Below are positions 19,092-27,681 of a stretch of 27,681 bases of DNA, piece by piece. This DNA comes from Aureobasidium sp. EXF-3400 (Eukaryota > Ascomycota > Dothideomycetes > Dothideales > Saccotheciaceae): contig SWBL01000490.1 in the NCBI GenBank assembly GCA_024195585.1, forward strand, positions 1 to 27,681, written 5' to 3'. Both the position numbers and the translations under genes were made by a program. Numbering within the stretch: position 1 is the first letter of the stretch; each line of letters opens with the position of its first letter. Below the pieces are notes generated by a model. The model did no database searches, was not told the origin of the DNA, and saw nothing but the letters and a program-made list of their open reading frames with translations.

Positions 19092-20735
19092 TTACAGAAG
19101 AAGGGCAGCAGCGCCAGAGAAGATGGCCATGAAAGCAGAGACTCCAATGGTGTAGGGACCAACTTGGACGGACTGAACAGACATAGCAGCGGCAGCACCC
19201 TTGGAGCCGGAGCTGGAGCCAGAGGACTTGCTGCCAGAGCCAGAGCCACCGGTAGCACCAGCACCAGAACCGGTAGTGGGAGAGGCGGTGACAGTTCCCT
19301 TACCGGAAACTCCGGCCTGGGCCATGAGGGAAGAGCAGACGCCGGTAGGCTTGACTCCAGACTTGAGAGTAGCCGAACCGCTGAAGGCACAGGCGCTGGC
19401 GCGTTGAGCAGAGGGCTGGGCAGAGTAGTACTGGTCAAGGACGAAGCCGAGCTGCTCGGTAGAGTTGCACATGCTGTAGGCACCGTAGGTGCCGGTGGTG
19501 GCGTTGTGCTGAATACCGGCGCAGGCATCGGGATCGGCACCACAGACATAGCCGAACATGTCACCGTAGTTCTCAGCATCAACGCTTCCCTTGACGCTGC
19601 AGCTCAGGGAGTTGAACATGCACTGGCAGAGTTCCTTGTTGGGGGATGGGGGGAGGGGGCTAGCAACAGCGGCCCAGGCAGTACCAGTTGCAGGGCAAGA
19701 GGCGATGGTGTTGGTGGGAGAGTACGAAGCGCTGTTGACACCCGATGGGGATACAGTGGCCATGGCCTTGGAGAGGTTGGAGTAATCACCCAGAGTGCTG
19801 ACTTGGTTGTTGGTGACAGAGACGAGACCGTACTCGTTCTCAGTCTCGAAGTACATGTAGACGATACCACCAGACCAGACTTCGGTCATGTTATCACCGT
19901 AGAGAGCCGAAACCTCACCCCAGGTACGAGGACGGTGAGCGTTGCAACCGTATTCGGCGAAGAAGACGGGGACGTTGTAGGTCGAGAACTCCTCAGTGCG
20001 GGCGGCGTAACCAGAGGTCTGGTAGGTGGAAGGATCGCACCAAGAGTAGACGTTGTATCCCCAGAAGTCAATGTTGAGAGCGCTGTCAGAGCTGCAGTCG
20101 AAGTAGTCGGCCATGTTGACACGGATATCCGAGTCATCCGAGGTAGCGTAACCAACACCCATGGGTCTGTAGTTCTTGCTCTTGATGTAAGCCTTAGTGT
20201 CGCGGACAGCAGCCTTGACGAAGGCGCTGGCCTCGGTGGTGTTCTTGGAGTTGGAAACCTCGTTACCGGCGAAGAAACCGAGGGTGTTGGAGTAGGGAGC
20301 AAGAGCATCGACGACAGAGACGTAACGCTCGTAAAGGTTGTCGTTCCAGGCAGGGTCGTTACGGTTGATGGACTCGTCAGGGGCGGAGAGATCGGACACG
20401 ACGTAGATGCCAGCATCTGCGAGCATGTTCATGCAATCATCGTGGTTCTTGGTGGGGTCGATGGCGTAAACACGGATGGTGTTTGTGCGCAGAGCAGTGA
20501 GGTAAGGAATATCGCGCGAGCAGACGGATGCGTCGGCCAAAGGGTCGGTGTACGAAGAGTCAGTGCTGTTTGACACGTCCTCTTGGTATGCAACACCGCG
20601 CATGAAGAATTGGGTGCCATTGGTCTTGTAGAAGAACTTGGAGCCCTTGATGACAATGGGGTCGACGTCAGCAGCGACCTTGGAGACGAGCATGCTCGCA
20701 GCCGCGATGGCTGTAGCAACACCGAAGCCCTTCAT
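19092..20735 (-). CDS. GPI-anchored 1,3-beta-glucanosyltransferase, GH72 with X8/CBM43 (547 aa)
   Basis: A single exon with no intron. Residues 1-22 are a signal peptide. The GH72 domain spans about 27-330; the acid/base Glu159 lies in FFAGNEV and the nucleophile Glu261 in VFFAEYGCN, both in the expected context. The X8/CBM43 module spans about 368-455 with clustered Cys (370, 372, 379, 398, 405, 423, 449), so this is the GAS1/GAS2-type (GH72+) subfamily. A Gly/Ser-rich stretch (485-515) leads to a hydrophobic C-terminus (about 527-547), a GPI-attachment signal. The enzyme cleaves beta-1,3-glucan and transfers the new reducing end to another chain, elongating glucan outside the plasma membrane. 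Orthologues are named GAS, GEL or PHR; I cannot tell which paralogue. It is divergent from FKS1. Confidence 0.96.
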   Translation of the reverse strand: MKGFGVATAIAAASMLVSKVAADVDPIVIKGSKFFYKTNGTQFFMRGVAYQEDVSNSTDSSYTDPLADASVCSRDIPYLTALRTNTIRVYAIDPTKNHDDCMNMLADAGIYVVSDLSAPDESINRNDPAWNDNLYERYVSVVDALAPYSNTLGFFAGNEVSNSKNTTEASAFVKAAVRDTKAYIKSKNYRPMGVGYATSDDSDIRVNMADYFDCSSDSALNIDFWGYNVYSWCDPSTYQTSGYAARTEEFSTYNVPVFFAEYGCNAHRPRTWGEVSALYGDNMTEVWSGGIVYMYFETENEYGLVSVTNNQVSTLGDYSNLSKAMATVSPSGVNSASYSPTNTIASCPATGTAWAAVASPLPPSPNKELCQCMFNSLSCSVKGSVDAENYGDMFGYVCGADPDACAGIQHNATTGTYGAYSMCNSTEQLGFVLDQYYSAQPSAQRASACAFSGSATLKSGVKPTGVCSSLMAQAGVSGKGTVTASPTTGSGAGATGGSGSGSKSSGSSSGSKGAAAAMSVQSVQVGPYTIGVSAFMAIFSGAAALLL

Positions 20736-23581
20736 AGTGAAATGTGAATGCTTGTTTAGTTGTGTAGTGGTTAAGCGGCCTCCTGTAAAAGGTGATCAGG
20801 GGCTGAAGCGGAAGGTGCGAGACGCAGGAAAGAAAAAAGCTTCGAACGAGCGGTTAAATGAGATTGAAGAGTGGTGGTCAAAGAGTGAACGAAGGTGGAT
20901 AGGAAGTAAGTCGTCACAGGACAGAGAAATGGCCAGGATAGCACAAGGAAAAGATGGACAAACAAGGAGGGTCACTGTCCGGTAGATGTTGCGCACCGTG
21001 GCGACAGGCAAGCGCCTTACATAAGGCAGGTGGCCGCGCAAGCGCACCTCCTGGCCCATCTGATCTTCATCTCCCCGAGGAGCTACTTCGCCACAACGAT
21101 ACGAGCCCGCACGACTGTCTGGAATTATTGAATATCCTATTTCATCTCTCACTTTTGCAAGTCCCCTGCCCAGAGCTTGGCCTGGTCTGCGCAAGAGCTT
21201 TCAATTGCTTCTGCTGCTTCGTCCAAAGGTCTCGTCTGTGTCTTTTATGTGCCGCCGTTCAAGCCCGCAATTTCGGTGACCGTGCCTGCAATGTCCACTG
21301 TCGACTATGGGGAATCGTCAACCGAAACGCATGCATCAGTGGCGCTACAACACCCAAGTCGATTGTTTCCTCCTTGTTCCCCTTCCACGTCCTCTGCAGA
21401 ACCCTCATTCCGAGCAGCCGGGCCAAGCTTTGGTGTGTCTCAACGGCTGCTGCGTATCACTCTTAAGCCCGGGTCAACAAGACGCCGAGAGTGTAAACAT
21501 TCGCCTTTGCTCTGACAATTTTTTTTTTGAGAAGAGAATGCTGTCTTCTGTCACCGAACCTGCGTTCTTCCGAGGGCATCAACCTTTATCCTCTTGAACA
21601 GCTTCTCAACGTCTTTGTCATCGTTTTCCATGTCGTCACGATTGATGGGGGATCTACGAATGGTCTGTTCAGGTTGGCGGAGACCTGCTCGAAGGTAACA
21701 ACTCCGTAGCTGGATCTGAGTACAGCGGCCGGACTGCATAGAACCCATGTCTGCTCGTAGTCTGCAGATACATGGTGACCTGTTTTGATTCTGTTGACTC
21801 TCTTGACTCTTGAGACATCAATCTGATGTTCTTTCAATCTTTGCTACGTCAGTCTCCAGATGTCTAGGCTCTACAGTATCATCGGCGCAATTCTACCCAT
21901 GACTTATGTCATGTTTGGGATTGCGTTTCATGATGACAAGAGGGGAAATTGCTGGTAGTAAACCAATACACGGATCACGGCATCGAGCACCTCTATCCGA
22001 GAGTCTGACCTTAAGCAGCATTACCTTCGATATCACAGACTCCTTCTGGAAGGATTTCGATATGGCGTTACATTGTTATATCGAGGGTCGTGACATGCAG
22101 CTAGGAATAGAATAGCACACGAATCAACCACTGCCGTACTCGTGTGTAGGCTTCCTTACGAGGTGCGAACACGCGGCAAGAGCACAAGCTCACATCCAAT
22201 CGATTGCGAGATGATTGCAGATCATATGTTCGATCTTTTTGCCGCAGAAATATCAGCTTTCAAGCAGTCTTGATGAAGACTTTGGACATCACGAAATTTG
22301 AATGACGATTTCGAGTGCAAGCCACAGTCAAAGCACCATTCAAGCATTCGACGACGAGCAGCGAACCGTTCAACAAGCAGCCGTATGAGGTGTGAGGCGC
22401 ATGTGGCATGAATATGACAAAGCCGAAAATAGCACTGGCAACTTGAGCAAGCACATCTAAAAATTCGTCTACCCAAGTAGTGCTAGCGATCGTGTTAAAA
22501 TGCCTGTTATTTGCTGACAGCCGCCGAGAAATCAACCAACCAGTCTGTCGGAGCGGCACGAAACAAGAAGAGCAAGCAGCACAGGGCTGTGCAAGAGATG
22601 CGGTTCGGTGGTTTGAGAGCGATCGTCAAGCTTGATTTGTGTTGATGTCAATTCTTGACAGTGTTTATGCCCTGGTCAAGACGGTGAGATGGAAGTCTCC
22701 ATGGACCATGGTTCTCAGTCAGCATCGACGATTGACGGTCCGCTGCGGAAATGATTTCACAGAAGCCAGTCTCAGGAATGGCAGGATGCATGTTTGAAGT
22801 GAGACGACGAGCGAATGGGAGGCTGGTGTGCGGGACTGCGGCGCGAGATGAAAGTTGGCTGGGGCGTGATAGCGCGACTCGGCCTGCCGCGAATGCTTTG
22901 AGCTAGAGTAAAATATGGTCTGAGCTTTGTTTTGGGATCAGGGAGAGACTTGTGTTGCCGTTGTGCTCTCTATGCCCGGGATCCGGCCGCTGGGTTCTGC
23001 TGGGACTGCTTGAATCTTGGTGCTCCGTTGGTGCTCCTGGCCAAGTGCTCGCTGTCGAATCGCGTTGGTGCGGCTTTTCGCCTCCAAGCCGTTGAAACAG
23101 CAGACTACGATCAACCGAAAGCCCCCCTTTCCCGCCCCTGCCTCGTGCGCGCGCCTTCTGTTCCAGCGTCTTTTTGCTTTCGTGCAAGCACTCACTCGTT
23201 CTCTTTTGTGTGTTCCTCTCCCGGCTGCACATCTGTCTCCCTTTCTTCCTCCATCGCCGTCACCCTCATCCAAGGTGTCGGATTGAACAGAGGTTGCTTG
23301 ACAGCTGCAATCCCGCATTGACTGAGAAGTCTATTTCTTGCATCTCCACACACCTGCCGAGTCTGCGGCCGCGCGTTCTCACAGCAACAACTGCGGCCAC
23401 TTTTCGACCTCCACCTCCGGTCCGAAATCAACATCAACATCGCCTTCTCCACCAAGGCGTAGCTGTTGTTGCATCCGCATCAGTCCTCTCCCAGGACCAT
23501 CACACTCGCTGTACCTCCAAACAACAACTCAGGCTTTTTGGCCACATTCCCGCAATCAGCCCATCCCTTGTTCCACGGCGA

Positions 23582-23596
23582 ATGTCATCGCTTTGA
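23582..23596 (+). other. Possible upstream ORF in the FKS1 leader
   Basis: ATG TCA TCG CTT TGA lies 94 bp upstream of the FKS1 start in the genomic sequence, and about 40 nt upstream if the proposed leader intron is removed. It could only matter if the mRNA begins upstream of it. Confidence 0.35.
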
Positions 23597-23597
23597 G

Positions 23598-23651
23598 GTG
23601 AGCGACTACCGCAGCCAATCATCCGATTGAACAATTGCTGATTTGCCACAG
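23598..23651 (+). other. Candidate 5' UTR intron of FKS1
   Basis: A GTGAGC donor at 23598 and a CCACAG acceptor ending at 23651 define a 54-nt intron just before the FKS1 start codon. The size matches the coding introns of the window (44-85 nt). Only splice-site consensus supports it. Confidence 0.45.
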
Positions 23652-23675
23652 TAATTTTTTGTAATTGACTCCAGC

Positions 23676-26600
23676 ATGGCGCACCCTCAACAGGGCGGTG
23701 GCCATTATGCCGACGATGGCTATGGCCACGGCAACGGCAATGATGGTTACTACCAAGACGATCAGAACCAGGCCTACTACGACCACAACCAAGCTTATGG
23801 CAATGGCCAAGATAGCTATTACGATGAAGGGTAAGTCGATACTGCAAGCATCGCCGATGTGCAATTGCTAACTTGCATTCTTCAGCACCGGCCAATACGC
23901 TCAGGGCGAGCACGGCGCTGCCGGTCCTTACCAAGGCCAAGGTCAACATGGGCAAGATGGCTACTACGACGCTGGCCACAACGGCTACCAAGACGAGTAC
24001 TACAACGACCAATACTACGACCAGGGTCACGCTGCAGGCCAGCAAGGAGCTCCCCGTCAGCCAAGAGGTCACTCCGAGGAAGACTCTGAGACCTTCAGCG
24101 ATTTCACCATGAGATCTGACATGGCTCGCGCTGCCGAAATGGACTACTATGGTCGTGGTGATGAGCGCTACAACAGCTACAACGGCGAGCAAGGAGGCCG
24201 TGGTGGCTTCCGCCCCCCATCATCTCAAGTTTCGTACGGTGGCAACCGTTCATCTGGCGCCTCGACTCCTGTTTACGGTATGGATTACACCAACGCTCTC
24301 CCTGCCGGACAGCGCTCGAGAGAGCCTTACCCTGCGTGGACCTCGGATGCTCAGATTCCCCTCTCCAAGGAGGAAATCGAGGACATTTTCCTTGACCTGA
24401 CAGCCAAGTTCGGTTTCCAGCGTGACAGCATGAGAAACATGTTCGACCACTTCATGACTCTGCTCGACTCGCGTGCTTCTCGCATGTCGCCCAACCAAGC
24501 CCTCCTTTCGCTGCACGCCGATTACATTGGTGGCGACAACGCCAACTACCGCCGCTGGTACTTCGCTGCTCATCTCGATCTCGACGATGCCGTCGGTTTC
24601 GCCAACATGAACCTTGGAAAGGCCAACCGTCGTACACGCAAGGCCCGCAAGGCTGCCAAGAAGAAGGCTCAAGATTCCGAGACTGAGGAGGCTACTCTGT
24701 CAAGTCTTGAGGGCGACAACAGTCTCGAGGCGGCCGAGTACCGTTGGAAGTCGCGTATGAACAAGATGTCTCAGCACGACCGTGTCAGACAGATTGCTCT
24801 TTACCTTCTCTGCTGGGGTGAGGCCAACCAGGTCCGTTTCATGCCCGAGTTGATGTGTTTCATCTTCAAGTGCGCAGACGACTACTTCCACTCCCCCGCT
24901 TGCCAAAACAAGGTCGAGCCCGTTGAGGAGTTCACTTACCTCAACAACGTGATCACTCCTCTGTACAACTACTGCAGAGACCAGGGTTACGAGATCTTTG
25001 ATGGCAAGTACGTTCGCAGAGAGCGTGACCACAACAAGATCATCGGTTATGATGATATGAACCAGCTCTTCTGGTACCCCGAGGGTATTGAGCGCATTAT
25101 TTTCGAGGACAAGTCCCGTCTGGTCGACCTGCCTCCTGCCGAGCGTTACGAGAGACTCCAGGATGTTATCTGGAAGAAGTGCTTCTTTAAGACTTTCAAA
25201 GAGACTAGATCCTGGTTCCACAACTTGGTCAACTTCAACCGTATCTGGGTCATCCACGTTACTGCTTACTGGTTCTACACTGCCTTCAACTCGCCTACGC
25301 TCTACACTAAGAACTACGAGCAGCAGCGCAACAACTCTCCTACCACTCCTGCTCATTTCTCTGCTGTCGCTCTCGGTGGTACTGTCGCATCCCTTATCAT
25401 GGTTTTCGCCACACTCGCTGAGTGGTCATACGTCCCGAGGAAATGGGCAGGTGCTCAGCACTTGACCAAGCGTCTTCTGTTCCTTATTCTTGTCCTTGTC
25501 ATCAACGTTGCCCCCTCCGTTTACATCTTCGGTGTGAAGCGCACAGGCAAGATCGCGCTGATTCTTGGTATCGTGCAGTTCTTGATTGCTTTGATTACCT
25601 TCTTCTTCTTCTCGATCATGCCTCTGGGTGGTCTCTTCGGCAGCTACCTCACTGGAAAGTCCCGCCGCTACGTTGCCAGTCAAACTTTCACTGCCAGCTG
25701 GCCTCACCTCAAGGGCAATGCTATGTGGATGTCTTACGGTCTTTGGATCATGGTCTTCGGTGCCAAGCTCGCGGAGTCCTATTTCTACCTCACTCTGTCG
25801 CTGCGTGATCCCATTCGTATTTTGTCGACTCTCAAGATCAAATACTGCATTGGTATTCAATACGTTGGTACAGTGCTTTGCTACCACCAGGCCACGGTCA
25901 CTCTTGTTCTGATGTACATCACTGATTTGATTCTGTTCTTCTTGGACACTTATCTTTGGTACATTATTCTGAACACCGTGTACTCGGTCGCTCGCTCTTT
26001 CTACCTTGGTGTTTCCATCTGGACTCCATGGAGAAACATCTTCTCCCGTCTGCCCAAGCGTATTTACTCCAAGGTCCTTGCAACCACTGACATGGAGATC
26101 AAGTACAAGCCCAAGGTTCTGATCTCGCAGATCTGGAACGCTATCATCATCTCGATGTACCGTGAGCACTTGCTCGCTATCGATCACGTCCAGAAGCTCC
26201 TGTACCACCAGGTTCCTTCCGAGCAAGAGGGCAAGCGTACTCTCAGAGCACCCACTTTCTTCGTTTCCCAGGAAGATCACTCTTTCAAGACCGAGTTCTT
26301 CCCTAGCCAGAGTGAGGCCGAGCGTCGTATCTCTTTCTTCGCTCAGTCTCTGTCCACTCCTATCCCCGAGCCCGTCCCTGTCGACAACATGCCTACTTTC
26401 TCCGTCATGATTCCCCACTACGGCGAGAAGATTCTTCTCTCTCTTCGTGAGATCATTCGCGAGGATGATCCTTACTCTCGTGTTACCATGCTGGAGTACC
26501 TCAAGCAGCTCCACCCTCACGAGTGGGATTGCTTCGTTAAGGACACTAAGATTCTGGCCGATGAGACTTCTCAATTCAACGGCGAGTACGAGAAGACCGA

Positions 26601-27681
26601 GAAGGACACCGCAAAGGCCAAGATCGACGATCTTCCCTTCTACTGCATTGGTTTCAAGTCCGCTGCTCCCGAATACACCCTCCGCACTCGTATTTGGGCA
26701 TCGCTCCGTTCTCAGACCCTCTACCGTACCATCTCTGGTTTCATGAACTACAGTCGTGCCATCAAGCTGCTGTACCGTGTCGAGAACCCTGAGGTCGTTC
26801 AAATGTTTGGCGGCAACTCTGATAAGCTCGAGAGAGAGTTGGAGCGCATGGCTCGCCGCAAGTTCAAGATTTGCGTCTCCATGCAGCGTTACGCCAAGTT
26901 CACCAAGGAAGAGCGCGAGAACGCCGAGTTCCTGCTCCGTGCCTACCCCGACCTTCAGATTGCCTACCTGGACGAAGAGCCTCCGGCCAACGAGGGCGAA
27001 GACCCCCGCCTCTACTCCGCTTTGATTGACGGTCACTCTGAGATTATGGAGAATGGCCTCCGCAAGCCCAAGTTCCGTATCATGCTTTCCGGTAACCCCA
27101 TTCTCGGTGACGGCAAGTCCGATAACCAGAACCACTCTATCATCTTCTACCGTGGTGAGTACATCCAGCTCATCGACGCTAACCAGGACAACTACCTGGA
27201 GGAATGTTTGAAGATTCGTTCTGTTCTTGCCGAGTTCGAAGAAATGACCACCGACAACGTCTCTCCTTACACTCCTGGTCTCGCCACTCCCAAATTCGAC
27301 CCTGTTGCCATTCTCGGTGCTCGCGAGTACATTTTCTCAGAGAACATCGGTATCCTTGGTGACGTCGCCGCTGGAAAGGAACAGACATTCGGTACTCTCT
27401 TCGCTCGTACTCTCGCCGAGATTGGTGGTAAGCTCCATTATGGTCATCCCGATTTCCTCAACGGTATTTTCATGACTACTCGTGGTGGTGTCTCGAAGGC
27501 TCAGAAGGGTCTCCATCTCAACGAGGATATTTACGCCGGTATGACTGCTCAGCTCCGTGGTGGCAGAATCAAGCACTGCGAATACTACCAGTGTGGTAAG
27601 GGTCGTGATTTGGGTTTCGGCTCCATTCTCAACTTCACCACCAAGATTGGTACTGGTATGGGTGAGCAGATGCTTTCTCGT
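23676..27681 (+). CDS. FKS1: 1,3-beta-glucan synthase catalytic subunit FKS1 (N-terminal 1317 aa, cut by window end)
   Basis: Exon 1 is 23676-23830 and exon 2 is 23886 to the edge, with a 55-nt intron; the window ends on a codon boundary. Residues 1-100 are Gly/Gln/Tyr/Asp-rich and low-complexity, as in filamentous FKS1. The FKS1_dom1 region (about 345-460) has [19 protein letters not shown]. Membrane spans start near 500. Cytosolic GT48 catalytic sequence follows from about 850, with [32 protein letters not shown] and [16 protein letters not shown]. The protein uses UDP-glucose to make beta-1,3-glucan at the plasma membrane, with Rho1 as regulator (family knowledge). Hot spot 1 reads YLTLSLRDP (686-694), with Tyr where most fungi have Phe. 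Trp743 (FLDTYLW), the hot spot 3 residue, is kept. Hot spot 2 and about 580 C-terminal residues lie outside the window. Confidence 0.98.

Larger units (their letters stand above)
20736..23675. promoter_or_regulatory. 2.94-kb shared intergenic region between the GH72 gene and FKS1
   Basis: Both promoters must lie here. No open frame shows a recognisable domain; several of 60-170 codons on both strands overlap one another and look random. A near-palindrome GCCTTA-CA-TAAGGC sits at 21014-21027, about 280 bp upstream of the GH72 start. A T-run is at about 21520-21529. From about 23140 to 23570 the plus strand is rich in C and T, as expected for the FKS1 leader. A possible short coding exon on the minus strand (about 21556-21700) is discussed under findings. 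Confidence 0.5.

Noticed and set aside
19065..20573. 502-codon open frame on the plus strand, antisense to the GH72 gene
   Set aside because: It is a mirror of a strongly biased coding strand. Its Val/Gly/Asp/Arg-rich translation shows no domain, while the opposite strand encodes a complete GH72-X8-GPI protein.
20954..21515. Overlapping plus-strand frames of 112-170 codons upstream of the GH72 gene
   Set aside because: The frames overlap each other, have mixed composition with no domain, and show no consistent exon joins.
22700..22712. CCATGG repeated around a single base
   Set aside because: It is a short palindrome of a kind expected by chance in 27 kb, with no supporting context.
25426..27135. 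569-codon open frame on the minus strand, antisense to FKS1
   Set aside because: It arises from FKS1 codon bias, which avoids the reverse complements of stop codons. Its translation is Leu/Val/Glu-rich without any known motif.

Overview
The window is nuclear DNA of a filamentous ascomycete (Pezizomycotina; Dothideomycetes is my best guess from gene content, not a firm placement). The evidence is short spliceosomal introns (44-85 nt) with GTAAGT-like donors, intron-bearing nuclear tRNA genes, and typical fungal wall and secretory genes spaced by a few hundred bases to about 3 kb. There are no bacterial operons, CRISPR arrays, intact transposons or phage.

Layout: (1) 1-1342: three tRNA genes, all on the minus strand and all split by an intron after base 37: Glu(CTC), Phe(GAA), Arg(TCT). 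(2) 2221-3311 (+): a small secreted Cys-containing protein of unknown function. (3) 3847-6492 (-): a Nab3-like RNA-binding protein (RRM, RS-rich linker, NCOA5-like domain, Q-rich flanks). (4) 7455-8192 (+): a mitochondrial ICT1/Pth4-type GGQ peptidyl-tRNA hydrolase, divergent from (3). (5) 8871-12073 (+): CWH43, the GPI-anchor ceramide remodelling protein, in seven exons. (6) 12389-13222 (-): a secreted Ser/Thr-rich protein with a Kex2-like site and a Cys-rich C-terminal domain. (7) 15074-18389 (-): a 1086-residue secreted Ser-rich protein with three apple/PAN-like modules and a separate C-terminal domain. (8) 19092-20735 (-): a GPI-anchored GH72 beta-1,3-glucanosyltransferase with an X8/CBM43 module. 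(9) 23676 to the window end (+): the first 1317 residues of the FKS1 beta-1,3-glucan synthase, cut by the window edge.

From 8.9 kb on, the genes share a cell-surface theme. FKS1 makes beta-1,3-glucan, the GH72 enzyme elongates and branches it at the outer membrane leaflet, CWH43 remodels the lipid of GPI anchors such as the one on the GH72 enzyme, and the two Ser-rich proteins are probably wall or extracellular glycoproteins. The GH72 gene and FKS1 are head-to-head across a 2.94 kb gap with no convincing gene. I see no wholly new system. The most notable points are a tyrosine in place of the usual phenylalanine at the first position of FKS1 hot spot 1, the wall-gene neighbourhood, the architecture of the Ser-rich apple-domain protein, and a stop-free 63-nt CWH43 intron that would encode a hydrophobic segment if retained. 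All exon structures were read by eye from splice signals and frame continuity.
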